From contig DASRES010000090.1 of assembly GCA_035651955.1 (NCBI GenBank), forward strand, positions 49,237 to 113,236: DNA of 64,000 nt, read 5' to 3'. The notes beneath the pieces were generated by a model. The model was not told the DNA's origin, did no database searches, and was given only the letters and a program-made list of their open reading frames with translations. Shown here piece by piece: positions 1 to 12,352 of the stretch. Each line of letters starts with the position of its first letter. Within the stretch, counting starts at the first letter, position 1. The position numbers and the translations under genes were made by a program. Origin of the DNA: Acidimicrobiia bacterium (GTDB lineage: Bacteria; Actinomycetota; Acidimicrobiia; IMCC26256; JAMXLJ01).

Positions 1-465
1 GCGGTGCTCGGGTTCGTCATGTTCCCGCTCGGGGTCGCGATCTCGACCGGCGTGCACACGACGGTCGCCGCGTCGCAGCGCTTCACCGACGCGCACGGCA
101 CCCAGATCGCGGCGACGTACTTCGCCGAGGACGTCGCGAGCGCGGCGACGGTCACGGCGAACGACTCGTCGCCGTGCGGCGGTGGCGGGCCGTCCGTCGT
201 GACGTTCCGCTGGAGCGACGACGTCTCGCCGTCGTCGGCCGCCTCCTACGTCGTCCGCACCGTCTCGGGTGACCGCACGCTCGTCCGCACGCTGTGTCGG
301 GGCGGGCCGCCCGTCGAGACCGCGACGATCGTGACCGGTCTCGCGGCGGCGAACCCCTCGGTCGTGTGCACGCCGTCGTGCAACGCGCCTTCGTCGGTCA
401 CGCTGACGGTGACGCAGACGAGCGGCAACACGTTCCGCCTGCTCGGCACGCGGCGGTCGGCATGA
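1..465 (+). CDS. Minor pseudopilin-like protein (5' end outside window)
   Basis: The frame is open from base 1, so the real start lies upstream; 154 codons plus stop are visible. The first visible residues are a hydrophobic stretch (LGFVMFPLGVAI), as expected for the N-terminal helix of a type IV pilin or pseudopilin. It is followed by a Ser/Thr-rich, beta-type extracellular region with several cysteines and the ending FRLLGTRRSA. The next gene starts within its stop codon (ATGA overlap), and a classical prepilin lies two genes on, so a PilW-like minor pilin is likely. The prepilin cleavage site itself is not visible. Confidence 0.6.
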   Translation, partial: AVLGFVMFPLGVAISTGVHTTVAASQRFTDAHGTQIAATYFAEDVASAATVTANDSSPCGGGGPSVVTFRWSDDVSPSSAASYVVRTVSGDRTLVRTLCRGGPPVETATIVTGLAAANPSVVCTPSCNAPSSVTLTVTQTSGNTFRLLGTRRSA

Positions 466-2591
466 CCCGGCCCGCTCGCGGCGAGGCCGGTGCGAGCCTG
501 ATGTTCGCGCTCGTGCTCGTGTCGTTCGTCGGCGTGCTCGGCACGATCGTGCTGGGCTACGGCTCGATCGGGTTGCGCAGCACCGGGTCGGTGCGTGCGG
601 AGCGCGCCGCGTCCTACGCGGCGGATGGCGCGGTGCAGGGCGCGATCCAGTACGTCCGGACGCGCGCGACCGCGGGGCGCGATCCCGCGATCGGCGGCAC
701 GTGCCCGACGTTCAGCGTCCCCGACGTCGACGCGACGCCCGTCACCGTCACGTGCACGGGCCAGGCCGGTAGCGGTGTCGTCACACCGGGCGTGAACGCG
801 CCGCGCGACGCGATCCTGACGCTCGGGACGTCCGCGTCCGACGGCGTCACCGTCGTCGGGGGAGGGACGCTCCACGTCGCCGGAGCGGTGTTCTCCAGCA
901 ACACGATCTCGGTCCCGGGGAAGCTCGACGACACCGGCAACGTCGTGAAGGCGCGGGGCGCCTGCACCGGGACGATCAGCGCGACGAGCGTGCAGTGCAA
1001 CCTCGGGCCGACGAACGACCCGGCCGGCACGGACCCCGCGTACGCGTCCCCGCTGAAGACATTGCCGACGTACCGCGCCGTCCCGGCGTGCCCCGGCCCG
1101 AACAGCACGGTGTCGTTCTCGCCCGGCTTCTACGACGACGCCGCCGGGCTGTCGTCGCTCATGAGCGGCGGGTGCCCGGGGCTGCTCGCGTGGTTCCAGC
1201 CCGGCACGTACTACTTCGACTTCGATCTCGACCCGACGCACCCGGCCGTGTGGTCGGTCGACGACCCCAGCGTGAACGTGGTCGGGGGCACACCGAACGG
1301 CTGGGCGCCGACCGGGCGTCCGGCCGTCCCGAACCCGGGCGGGTGCAAGACGGAGACGGATCCGGCGCCGAACGCCGGCGTGACGTTCGTGTTCGGCGGC
1401 GGGAGCCGCTTCGCCGTCGGCGGCGGGAAGGTCGAGCTCTGCGCGACGCCGAGCCGCACCGCGCAACAGCTCGCGATCTACGGGCTGCAGACGGGATCCA
1501 CGCCCGCGCAGACGATCACGGCCGCGCGCGCCGCGACCGTCACGCAGGTCGCGCAGACGACCGCGTACACGTCACCGGGCAACGCGAAGGCGATCACGAA
1601 CACACCGAGCAACGCGACCGCCGTCCTCGCGGCGGCTGCACCGGGCGCGGTCGACCCGACCGGTGCGCCGCCGAGCGTCGCGGCGCTCGACCTCGGCGGC
1701 TACGCGATGCCGGTGCTGCCCGGAGGCGCGGCCTCGCTGCAGGTGACGTTGCGCGTCGCGCACGCGGAGACGCCCGGCCCGGGCGCGATGGTCGCCGGCC
1801 GGCCCGGTCGCATCGCGTGGCCGGTCGGCGTGCCGATCCCTGCGCCGCCCAACCCGGTCCCCGCGCCGCCCGCGAACGAGCCGGCGGGCGTCTGGGTGCC
1901 TGTGACCGCCCCGCCGGCGGTCTCGCCCGACCCCACGCCCGGCGGCGGCACGATCACCGCCGCGCCCGGGTCGGGCACCGTGCCCGCGCCCGCCGGCACC
2001 GTCGCGCTCACCGCGACCGTCACGCCGGGCGACGGGTCGCCGGCGTGCACGGTGTTGATCCCCGCGTCGCAGACGTCGCAGGTGGCCGAGGGTGACGTCA
2101 CGCCGTGCGTCGACACGCCGGCGAAGCGCAGCGGCCTTACGGTCCGGTTCGCGGCGTCGGCCGTCGCGAACGTCCCCGTCACCGAGAAGCTCGACGGCGT
2201 CGAGCTCGCGTTCCGCTACACACCTCCGGCCCTCCGCGCGCAGGCGGGATGCGTGACCGTGGGCGGGCCGGGCGGGTGCGCGTTCCTCACCGACACGGGC
2301 GGTTCGCCGCTCGCGATCCAGGGGACCGTCTACGCGCCGCGGGCGTCGCTCGACCTCGACCTCGCGCGCACGGCGCACGTCGTGCTCGGTCGCGGCGTCG
2401 TGAGCCGGGCGTTCGTCGTGCGCAACCCGTCCGCGGATCCGAACGGCACCGTCCGGCTGCTCGGGACCCGGCAGGTCGCGTTCGTGGCCACGGTGAGTGG
2501 GCACCGGCGGATCCGCGCGCTCGTCTCGTTCCTGGACACCCCGGTCGCCGGGCAGACAGTCACCGTCGACGACTGGAGCGCGGCCCGGTGA
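462..2591 (+). CDS. Large pilus-associated secreted protein (PilX-like N-terminus)
   Basis: This 709-residue protein starts at an ATG overlapping the previous stop by 4 bp, which implies translational coupling. Residues ~8-40 (GEAGASLMFALVLVSFVGVL...) resemble the GxS(L/A) leader and single helix of PilX-type minor pilins; the region after the helix (RAERAASYAADGAVQGAIQY) is also PilX-like. The remaining ~650 residues are Gly/Pro/Thr/Val-rich extracellular sequence with paired cysteines, including a proline-rich stretch near residues 450-490. The last residues include VRLLGTRQ, similar to the end of the preceding protein. Its exact role (pilus tip, adhesin or assembly factor) cannot be read from sequence. 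Confidence 0.65.
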   Translation: MTRPARGEAGASLMFALVLVSFVGVLGTIVLGYGSIGLRSTGSVRAERAASYAADGAVQGAIQYVRTRATAGRDPAIGGTCPTFSVPDVDATPVTVTCTGQAGSGVVTPGVNAPRDAILTLGTSASDGVTVVGGGTLHVAGAVFSSNTISVPGKLDDTGNVVKARGACTGTISATSVQCNLGPTNDPAGTDPAYASPLKTLPTYRAVPACPGPNSTVSFSPGFYDDAAGLSSLMSGGCPGLLAWFQPGTYYFDFDLDPTHPAVWSVDDPSVNVVGGTPNGWAPTGRPAVPNPGGCKTETDPAPNAGVTFVFGGGSRFAVGGGKVELCATPSRTAQQLAIYGLQTGSTPAQTITAARAATVTQVAQTTAYTSPGNAKAITNTPSNATAVLAAAAPGAVDPTGAPPSVAALDLGGYAMPVLPGGAASLQVTLRVAHAETPGPGAMVAGRPGRIAWPVGVPIPAPPNPVPAPPANEPAGVWVPVTAPPAVSPDPTPGGGTITAAPGSGTVPAPAGTVALTATVTPGDGSPACTVLIPASQTSQVAEGDVTPCVDTPAKRSGLTVRFAASAVANVPVTEKLDGVELAFRYTPPALRAQAGCVTVGGPGGCAFLTDTGGSPLAIQGTVYAPRASLDLDLARTAHVVLGRGVVSRAFVVRNPSADPNGTVRLLGTRQVAFVATVSGHRRIRALVSFLDTPVAGQTVTVDDWSAAR

Positions 2592-2641
2592 ATCGCCGCA
2601 TTCCCCCTCAAGCCGCCGCCTCAGCGGCCGAGAGAGAGAGC

Positions 2642-2989
2642 ATGTTGACTGCGCGCAACCGCCGGAGCGAGCACGGCTTCACGCTGACCGAGCTCCTCAT
2701 CGTCATCGTCGTCATGGGGATCCTCGCCGGCGTCGTCGTCTTCGCGATGTCCGGGGTGACGAACCACGCCAAGTCCACCTCCTGCACGACCGAGAAGCAG
2801 ACGATCCAGACCGCCGAGGACGCGTACTTCGCGAACCCGACGAACAACAGCAAGTACGGGAGCGTGAACGCGCTCGTGACGGGCGGCTACCTCAAGGCGA
2901 CGCCGAAGAGCTACACGGTGACGCTCGGTGCGGGCAGCACGAGCTACACGGTCACGGCGATCGCCAACAACGCCAACGGCTGCACGTGA
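2642..2989 (+). CDS. Type IV prepilin / pseudopilin
   Basis: The 115-residue protein carries a textbook prepilin leader. A short basic N-terminus is followed by G|FTLTELLIVIVVMGILAG, where cleavage after Gly leaves Phe+1 and Glu+5, then a membrane helix and a soluble C-terminal domain with two cysteines (SCTTEK near residue 42 and a terminal NGCT). The ATG is chosen because a purine-rich GAGAGAGAG tract lies directly upstream and the leader has the normal length. It should be processed by a prepilin peptidase and assembled into a type IV pilus or competence-type pseudopilus. It is the last gene of the cluster before a strong hairpin. Confidence 0.88.
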   Translation: MLTARNRRSEHGFTLTELLIVIVVMGILAGVVVFAMSGVTNHAKSTSCTTEKQTIQTAEDAYFANPTNNSKYGSVNALVTGGYLKATPKSYTVTLGAGSTSYTVTAIANNANGCT

Positions 2990-3027
2990 TCGCGGCGAGC
3001 GGCGCCGCCGCTCCGTCCACCGGTGAC

Positions 3028-3061
3028 GAGGGCCCCGACCGGTTCGGTCGGGGCCCTCTTG
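3028..3061 (+). terminator. Strong hairpin terminator after the pilin cluster
   Basis: A perfect 14-bp stem (3028-3041 with 3045-3058) closes a GTT loop and is followed by TTG. The stem core is AGGGCCCCGACCG. It sits 39 bp after the pilin stop and ends just before the -10 box of the next gene, so it probably insulates the two transcription units. The T-tract is short, which is usual in very GC-rich genomes. Confidence 0.75.
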
Positions 3062-3067
3062 TACTCT
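3062..3067 (+). promoter_or_regulatory. Leaderless-type -10 box for the Nudix gene
   Basis: TACTCT matches TANNNT and ends 6 nt before the ATG at 3074, with no ribosome-binding site between them. This spacing places the transcript start at or next to the start codon. Confidence 0.45.
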
Positions 3068-3073
3068 CGCTCC

Positions 3074-3760
3074 ATGCTGGCGCGGGGTGGTTCGCAACGG
3101 ATCCCGCGCCCGGCGCACGCCCGTCCCGGCGGTCCGCCGCCGTGGGCCGCGCTCCCGCCCGACGCGCGCGGCTTCACGGTCGCCGAGATCCGTGACGCGT
3201 GCCGCGCGCTGCCACCGCCGCAACGTCTGACGGCCGTCGCCCCGAGCCGTCCGGCCGCGGTGCTGATGCCGTTCTTCGACGAGGACGGCGAGGCGCGCGT
3301 CATCCTGACGAAGCGGCCGGAGACGATGCCGTCGCACCAGGGCGAGATCGCGTTCCCCGGTGGCAAGCACCAGCCGGACGTCGACGAGTCGCTGCTGCAC
3401 GCCGCGCTGCGCGAGGCGCAGGAGGAGATCGGCCTCGAGCGCTCGACGGTCGAGGTCGCCGCGGAGCTCGACTCGCTCGGGACCGTCGCGTCGCGCTTCA
3501 CGATCACGCCGTTCGTCGGCCTGCTCGACGGCCGTCCCGCGCTCCGCCGCAACCCGTACGAGGTCGTGTCGGTGTTCGACGTGCCGGTCGCGGAGCTCCT
3601 CGATCCCGACGCGTATCGCGAGGAGCGGTGGGACCTGGACGGGGACGAGCAGCCGGGCCGCGTCATCCAGTTCTTCCTGCTCCCGGGCGAGACCGTCTGG
3701 GGCGCGACGGCGCGGATCCTCGCCCGCTTCCTCGCACATCTCAGCGCGCCGCGTCTGTGA
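3074..3760 (+). CDS. NudL-like CoA pyrophosphatase (Nudix hydrolase)
   Basis: This 228-residue Nudix hydrolase has the Nudix box around residues 95-120 (GGKHQ...REAQEEIGL), carrying the metal-binding REAQEE helix. Just before it is the NudL/CoAse signature (LTKRPETMPSHQGEIAFPGG), which is typical of enzymes splitting CoA or its derivatives into phosphopantetheine and 3',5'-ADP. Both motifs are intact, so activity is likely; the exact substrate is inferred from the family. The ATG at 3074 is preferred over upstream starts because those lie inside the terminator hairpin and because of the -10 box 6 nt upstream. Confidence 0.85.
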   Translation: MLARGGSQRIPRPAHARPGGPPPWAALPPDARGFTVAEIRDACRALPPPQRLTAVAPSRPAAVLMPFFDEDGEARVILTKRPETMPSHQGEIAFPGGKHQPDVDESLLHAALREAQEEIGLERSTVEVAAELDSLGTVASRFTITPFVGLLDGRPALRRNPYEVVSVFDVPVAELLDPDAYREERWDLDGDEQPGRVIQFFLLPGETVWGATARILARFLAHLSAPRL

Positions 3761-3794
3761 CCGTCGGGACACCGGGTCCCGTGGGCCCGAGCGT

Positions 3795-3800
3795 TACGAT
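3795..3800 (+). promoter_or_regulatory. -10 box for guaB3-guaA
   Basis: TACGAT (TANNNT type) lies in the 76-bp gap before guaB3 and would give a leader of about 30 nt containing the Shine-Dalgarno GGGAG (3826-3830). No convincing -35 is visible. A small hairpin (GGGAC/GTCCC, 3766-3780) precedes it. Confidence 0.35.
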
Positions 3801-3836
3801 TGTCCCTTCCCCACTGGGCGGTGACGGGAGTCGCAG

Positions 3837-4999
3837 GTGGAAGTCGAGATCGGGATCGGCAAGTCCGGACGACGGGCCTACGGATTCGACGACCTGGCCA
3901 TCGTGCCGAGCCGGCGGACCCGCGATCCCGAGGACATCGACATCTCCTGGGAGCTCGACGCGTTCAAGTTCGAGCTGCCGCTGATCGCCTCCGCGATGGA
4001 CGGCGTCGTCTCGCCCCGCACCGCGATCGAGACGGGCCGGCTGGGCGGTCTCGCGTGCCTCAACCTCGAGGGTCTCTGGACGCGCTACGAGGACCCCGAC
4101 GCCGTCTTCGAGGAGATCGCGTCGCTGCCCGCGGACAAGGCGACGCGCCGGATGCAGGAGATCTACGCGGAGCCGATCAAGGAGGAGCTGATCGGCCGGC
4201 GCATCCGCGAGATCAAGGACGCCGGTGTGACGACGTGCGCGTCGCTCACCCCGCAGCGCGTCGAGGAGTACGCGAAGCACGTCCTCGAGGCGGAGCTCGA
4301 CATCCTCGTCATCCAGGGCACGGTCGTCTCCGCCGAGCACGTCTCGAAGGACCCGTCCCGCCAGCCGCTCAACCTCAAGAAGTTCATCCGCGAGTTCGAG
4401 GTCCCCGTCATCGTCGGCGGATGCGCGTCGTACTCGACCGCGCTGCACCTCATGCGGACGGGCGCGGTCGGCATCCTCGTCGGGGTCGGCCCGGGTCACG
4501 CGTGCACGAGCCGTGGCGTGCTCGGCATCGGCGTCCCGCAGGCGACCGCGATCGCCGACGCCGCCGGCGCGCGCATCCGTCACCTCGACGAGACCGGCGT
4601 GTACGTGCACGTCATCGCGGACGGCGGGATGCGCACCGGTGGCGACGTCGCCAAGGCGATCGCGTGCGGCGCCGACGCCGTGATGATCGGGTCCCCGCTG
4701 GCGAGCGCGTTCGAGGCGCCCGGCCGCGGCTACCACTGGGGCATGGCGACGTTCCACCCGACGCTGCCGCGCGGCGCGCGCGTCAACGCGGGCCAGAAGG
4801 CGACGCTCGAGGAGATCCTCGTCGGGCCCGCCCACGAGAACGACGGCACGCTCAACCTGTTCGGCGCGCTGCGCACGTCGATGGCGACGACGGGCTACGA
4901 GACGCTCAAGGAGTTCCAGAAGGCCGAGGTGATGGTCGCGCCCGCGCTGCAGACCGAGGGCAAGGCCCTCCAACGCAGCCAGGGCATCGGCATGGGCAG

Positions 5000-5003
<4 letters not shown>
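3837..5003 (+). CDS. GuaB3 family IMP dehydrogenase-related protein
   Basis: This 388-residue TIM-barrel protein of the IMPDH/GMP reductase superfamily lacks the CBS pair of classical GuaB. The active-site loop is present near residues 218-232 ([15 protein letters not shown]), with the catalytic Cys followed by TSR, and a phosphate-binding [10 protein letters not shown] segment lies at ~260. The N-terminal [17 protein letters not shown] is typical of the actinobacterial/cyanobacterial GuaB3 type. It likely oxidises IMP to XMP, supplying GuaA encoded immediately downstream. GTG 3837 has a Shine-Dalgarno GGGAG with 6-nt spacing. A canonical guaB could exist elsewhere in the genome. Confidence 0.88.
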
Positions 5004-6541
<1,538 letters not shown>

Positions 6542-7381
6542 TCACGTCGTCGCGACGAGGAGGTCCTCGCCGCTCGACGGTTGCAGCCCATCGCTGCGGT
6601 TCGCGAAGTACCGCGCCATCAGGTCGCGTCCCGACACGTGCTCGACGTCGCGGAAGCCCGCGTCACGCGCGAGCGCGAGCATCTCGTCGGGCGTGAAGAA
6701 GCTGATGAACGGTGTGCCGCTCGCGGCCGCTCCGCGGAGCGCGAACTCGCGCGCCGGACGGTCCTCGGGGTCGACCAGCTCGACCGGGAGCTGGAACGTC
6801 ATCACGAGCACCGAGCCGGCCGCGAGCGACGCAACCTGACGCAACGTCGTCGCGATCGCGTCCTTCGTCAGGTACATGCTCACACCGAGCGACGCGACGA
6901 CGGCCGGCGCGCCGGCGTCGAAGCCGGCGTCGACCAGCCCGTCCCACCACGAGCCGCCCGCCTCGAAGTCGACGGGCACGAGCCGCAACCATTCGGGAAC
7001 GCCGAACCCGCGCTCGACGAGCCGCGCGCGCTTCCACGCCTGCGGGCCGGGTTGGTCGACCTCGAACACGCGCAGGCGTGACGCGACCTCGGGCCTGCGT
7101 TGCGCGAACGTGTCGAGACCCGCGCCGAGGAGCACGTATTGACGTGCCGCGCTCCCGGTGACGAGATCCTCCACGAAGCGCGACCGCGCCACGATCGCGG
7201 CCCGGAACCGGCTCGTCCCGTCGGGATCCATGTCGCCACGGTCGCGCCAGCCCTCGTCGGGATCCGCGAGCTGCAGCCCGATCTCGTCCTCCAAGACGTG
7301 CGGAGGTGGATCGATCTGGACGTGCATGGCGCGCCACAGCGCCACCCGCACCGCGGTGTGATCGGGCTCGGCAAGGGGCAT
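6542..7381 (-). CDS. Class I SAM-dependent methyltransferase (TIGR00027/LCMT-like)
   Basis: The 279-residue protein resembles the putative methyltransferase family common in mycobacteria and related to leucine carboxyl methyltransferases. A SAM-binding loop YVLLGAGLDTFAQR is followed by an acidic FEVDQPGPQAWKR (conserved VFEVDxPxxxxxK) and a later GVSMYL segment. The substrate is unknown; free carboxyl or O-methylation is the family expectation. ATG 7381 is chosen because longer versions run into the divergent aldolase promoter. Its stop is immediately adjacent to the guaA stop (convergent, no gap). Confidence 0.75.
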   Translation of the reverse strand: MPLAEPDHTAVRVALWRAMHVQIDPPPHVLEDEIGLQLADPDEGWRDRGDMDPDGTSRFRAAIVARSRFVEDLVTGSAARQYVLLGAGLDTFAQRRPEVASRLRVFEVDQPGPQAWKRARLVERGFGVPEWLRLVPVDFEAGGSWWDGLVDAGFDAGAPAVVASLGVSMYLTKDAIATTLRQVASLAAGSVLVMTFQLPVELVDPEDRPAREFALRGAAASGTPFISFFTPDEMLALARDAGFRDVEHVSGRDLMARYFANRSDGLQPSSGEDLLVATT

Positions 7382-7461
7382 GGGCCCATGATCGCCCGGT
7401 CCGCCCGCCGTGGAAGAATGAGCGGTCCGGGAGGATTCCGATCGACCCACAGGGGGACCCG

Positions 7462-8484
7462 ATGAGCCGAGCGGAGCTGGAGCAGACGGCCCGCGCGCTG
7501 GTCGCGCCGGGCAAGGGCATCCTGGCCGCCGACGAGAGCAGCGGCACGATCAAGAAGCGGTTCGACACGATCGGGGTCGAGTCCACGGAGAGCAACCGCC
7601 GCGACTACCGGCAGATGCTCTTCACGACGCAGGGCGCCGGCGACTTCATCAGCGGCGTCATCCTCTACGACGAGACGATCCGACAGCAGGCCACCGACGG
7701 CCGCTCGCTCGTCGAGATCCTCCAGGCCCAGGGGATCATCCCCGGCATCAAGGTGGACCTCGGGGCGAAGCAGCTCGCGAAGTCGCCCGACGAGAAGGTC
7801 ACGGAAGGTCTCGACGGGCTGCGCGAGCGTCTCGTCGAGTACCGCGGCCTGGGGGCGCGGTTCGCGAAGTGGCGCGCCGTGATCACGATCGGTGCGTCGA
7901 TCCCGTCGCAGTACTGCCTCGACGTGAACGCCGACGCGCTCGCGCGCTACGCCGCGCTGTGCCAGGAGGAGGGCATCGTGCCGATCGTCGAGCCCGAGGT
8001 CCTCATGGACGGCTCACACACGATCGAGCGCTGCTACCAGGTCACGTGCGACACGCTGCACACCGTGTTCGACGCGCTCTACGCGCAGCGCGTCGAGTTC
8101 GAGACGATGCTGCTCAAGCCCAACATGGTCGTCCCGGGCAAGGAGAATCGCACCGCGCCGCCGGACGAGGTCGCGGACGCGACGATCGCGTGCTTCCGCA
8201 CGGTCGTTCCCGCGGCCGTCCCCGGCATCGTGTTCCTGTCCGGCGGCCAGGGTGACGAGGAGGCGACCGCCAACCTCGACGCCATGAACCGGCGCGGTCC
8301 GCACCCGTGGCCCCTCTCCTTCTCGTACGGGCGCGCGCTGCAGGCGGCGTCGCTCAAGGCGTGGAAGGGCGACAAGGCCAACGTCGAGGCGGGCCAGCGC
8401 GCGTTCCTGCATCGCGCGAGGTGCAACGGCGCCGCGCGCGACGGCCGGTACACGCCCGACCTCGAGCGCGAAGCGGTCGCCTGA
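7462..8484 (+). CDS. fba: Class I fructose-bisphosphate aldolase
   Basis: This 340-residue aldolase of the animal/plant class I type cleaves fructose-1,6-bisphosphate via a Schiff base. Diagnostic segments are [14 protein letters not shown] near residue 15, KVDLGAK, the Schiff-base lysine in [10 protein letters not shown] (~residue 220), and the phosphate-binding FLSGGQ...SYGRALQ region. The ATG is preceded by AGGGGG with 5-nt spacing. Many actinobacteria use the metal-dependent class II enzyme instead, so this may be the only or an additional aldolase. It is divergent from the methyltransferase. Confidence 0.95.
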   Translation: MSRAELEQTARALVAPGKGILAADESSGTIKKRFDTIGVESTESNRRDYRQMLFTTQGAGDFISGVILYDETIRQQATDGRSLVEILQAQGIIPGIKVDLGAKQLAKSPDEKVTEGLDGLRERLVEYRGLGARFAKWRAVITIGASIPSQYCLDVNADALARYAALCQEEGIVPIVEPEVLMDGSHTIERCYQVTCDTLHTVFDALYAQRVEFETMLLKPNMVVPGKENRTAPPDEVADATIACFRTVVPAAVPGIVFLSGGQGDEEATANLDAMNRRGPHPWPLSFSYGRALQAASLKAWKGDKANVEAGQRAFLHRARCNGAARDGRYTPDLEREAVA

Positions 8485-8503
8485 GCGCCGCCGCGTCCAC
8501 GGC

Positions 8504-8941
8504 ATGCGCGCGCTCGTCCAACGTGTGACGGGCGCGCGCGTCACCGTCGACGGCGGCACGGTCGGTGAGATCGGCACCGGGCTGTGCGTGCTCGTCGGCG
8601 TCACCCACGACGACGACGAGCGGGTCGCGCGGAAGCTGGCCGACAAGGTCTGGAACCTGCGCGTCTTCGACGACGCCGCCGGCCACATGAACGTGCCCGT
8701 GCACGCGGTCGGTGGCGCGCTGCTCGTCGTCAGCCAGTTCACCCTCTACGGCGACACCCGGCGCGGCCGCCGGCCGTCGTGGACCGCGGCCGCGCCCCCC
8801 GACCACGCGGAGCCCCTCGTCGCGCGGTTCGTCGACGCGCTCCGTGACCTCGGCGGCCACGTCGAAACCGGGCAATTCGGCGCGCACATGGCGATCGCCC
8901 TGGTCAATGACGGTCCCGTGACCCTGCTGCTCGAGGCGTGA
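8504..8941 (+). CDS. dtd: D-aminoacyl-tRNA deacylase
   Basis: The 145-residue protein is full length for the Dtd family, which removes D-amino acids (and glycine from tRNA-Ala) mischarged to tRNA. Both active-site motifs are present: SQFTLYGD near residue 78 and NDGPVT near residue 135. The N-terminal [17 protein letters not shown] is typical. It starts 19 bp after the aldolase stop, so it may be co-transcribed with it. Confidence 0.95.
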   Translation: MRALVQRVTGARVTVDGGTVGEIGTGLCVLVGVTHDDDERVARKLADKVWNLRVFDDAAGHMNVPVHAVGGALLVVSQFTLYGDTRRGRRPSWTAAAPPDHAEPLVARFVDALRDLGGHVETGQFGAHMAIALVNDGPVTLLLEA

Positions 8942-9017
8942 CGCGCGCCACCTGAACGCGCGCTGAGGTGTCCCTGAGAAGGTCGGGATGGGTGGGGACG
9001 TGCAGGGCGGATGGCGG

Positions 9018-9050
9018 TACGCTTGGCGCCTCCCGGCGGGCCCGCCCGCC
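9018..9050 (+). promoter_or_regulatory. Possible -10 box and hairpin upstream of the 99-aa gene
   Basis: The 149-bp gap after dtd contains TACGCT (9018-9023) as a possible -10 box. It also has a GC hairpin, GGCGGG/CCCGCC with loop CCCG (9035-9050), lying in the putative leader of the downstream gene. Nothing else is recognisable in this gap. Confidence 0.3.
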
Positions 9051-9090
9051 CCGCCCGAGCAGTGCGTCGCCGCAAGGCGAGAAGGCGAGA

Positions 9091-9386
9091 ATGAGCGCAA
9101 TGCAGCGCATCGACTCCTCGCACAGCATCTGGCTCTTCGACACGGACCGGATGCGCTTCCGTCGCCTCCCGAAGGGAGCCGATCCGGACGCGCCCTCGCT
9201 CGAGAGCGACTGGGAGCCGTACTACGCGCTCGACGTCGACCCGGAGACCGGCTCGTTCTCCGTCGCGCTGAACGAGGACCGCACGCGGCTGCTGCGGTCG
9301 TGGCGCGAGGAGTCGGTGCCGGCGGTGAGCCTCGACGAGACGACCGAGCTCGACACCGCGGAGTTGCGTCTCCAACCCGCCGAGGA

Positions 9387-9390
<4 letters not shown>
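9091..9390 (+). CDS. Small acidic hypothetical protein
   Basis: This 99-residue soluble protein has no signal peptide or membrane segment. It is rich in Asp/Glu/Arg and contains aromatic-acidic segments such as WLFDTDRMRFRRLP and DWEPYYALDVD. I do not recognise a family. Its stop overlaps the GTG start of pcrA, so the two are probably translated from one mRNA, which hints at a role linked to the helicase or simply a shared promoter. ATG 9091 follows a purine-rich GAAGGCGAGA; ATG 9100 is an alternative. Confidence 0.7.
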
Positions 9391-11711
<2,321 letters not shown>

Positions 11712-11712
11712 G

Positions 11713-12234
11713 TCAGCTCGACGGCGGCGACTGCGCGAGGCCCGGCGGCGGGAGCAGCGTGCGCAGGTCGACCAGGAACGCGCCCTTGGCCGATCCGTGG
11801 TCGCCGATCGTCGACTTGTAACGCGGCAGGTCGGTGCTCACGTAGCGGTTGCCGTCGCAGTCCACGAAGCGGTCGATCGACCCCCGCCAGCGGACGGTGC
11901 AGTCGTCGCGCTGCCACGGGTGGTCGGCGAGCGCGACGACCTGTCCGTTCTCGAGCGCGAACAGGATGTCCCGTCTGCCCTTGAACGGGTCGGGATAGTA
12001 GAACGGCCCGCCGTCCTTGAGGTTGGCCTTCAAAGACGCGGCCTGGCCGGCCGGGAACGGCGTGTACGTCCTCGGCGCCGACGCGCCGCGTGTCACGAGC
12101 ACGATGATCGCCGCGACGACGAGCCCGGCCGCGAGGAACCCGACGGCTGCGAGGACGAGCGGCCGCGCGTCGGAACGGCGTGCCGTCGTGCCTCGCGGCG
12201 GCGTCGTGAGGGGCATCAGGTGGGGTGTAGCCAC
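11713..12234 (-). CDS. Membrane-anchored protein with degenerate Rieske-like domain
   Basis: The 173-residue protein has a basic, proline-containing N-terminus, one membrane helix at ~27-50 (VLAAVGFLAAGLVVAAIIVLV), and an extracytoplasmic domain. That domain has a pattern like a Rieske fold (CTVRWRGSIDRFVDCDGNRYVSTD), but the C-x-H...C-x-x-H ligands for a 2Fe-2S cluster are not present, so it should not bind one. An alternative ATG lies 18 nt downstream. It is convergent with pcrA with only 1 bp between stops. The function is unknown, and the Rieske resemblance is only a visual impression. Confidence 0.6.
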   Translation of the reverse strand: MATPHLMPLTTPPRGTTARRSDARPLVLAAVGFLAAGLVVAAIIVLVTRGASAPRTYTPFPAGQAASLKANLKDGGPFYYPDPFKGRRDILFALENGQVVALADHPWQRDDCTVRWRGSIDRFVDCDGNRYVSTDLPRYKSTIGDHGSAKGAFLVDLRTLLPPPGLAQSPPSS

Positions 12235-12269
12235 GGGCGCGTCGCAGAGTCCAGTCGCGTCCGCCCAGA

Positions 12270-12299
12270 ATGACCGAGTTGGCGCGACGTGAGTATCGT
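12270..12299 (+). promoter_or_regulatory. Candidate promoter for the B12-domain gene and sucCD
   Basis: ATGACC (12270-12275) and TATCGT (12294-12299) are separated by 18 bp in the divergent 118-bp gap, resembling a housekeeping -35/-10 pair. The transcript would start near 12306 and carry GGAGG (12343-12347) before the ATG at 12353. Confidence 0.35.
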
Positions 12300-12352
12300 G
12301 GCGCCGCCGATCAGGAGCCCAGGCGCTGGTTCCGGCGGCATCGGAGGTGTCG

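Noticed and set aside
246..1466. Long antisense reading frames (several hundred codons, Arg/Ala/Pro-rich) opposite the pilin, aldolase, purH, icd and sdh genes
   Set aside because: In GC-rich DNA antisense frames lack stops by chance; their composition is shadow-like (Arg/Ala/Gly/Pro) with no recognisable motifs.
3766..3780. Small GGGAC/GTCCC hairpin before guaB3 as a terminator
   Set aside because: The stem is only 5-6 bp with no T-tract, too weak to call separately.
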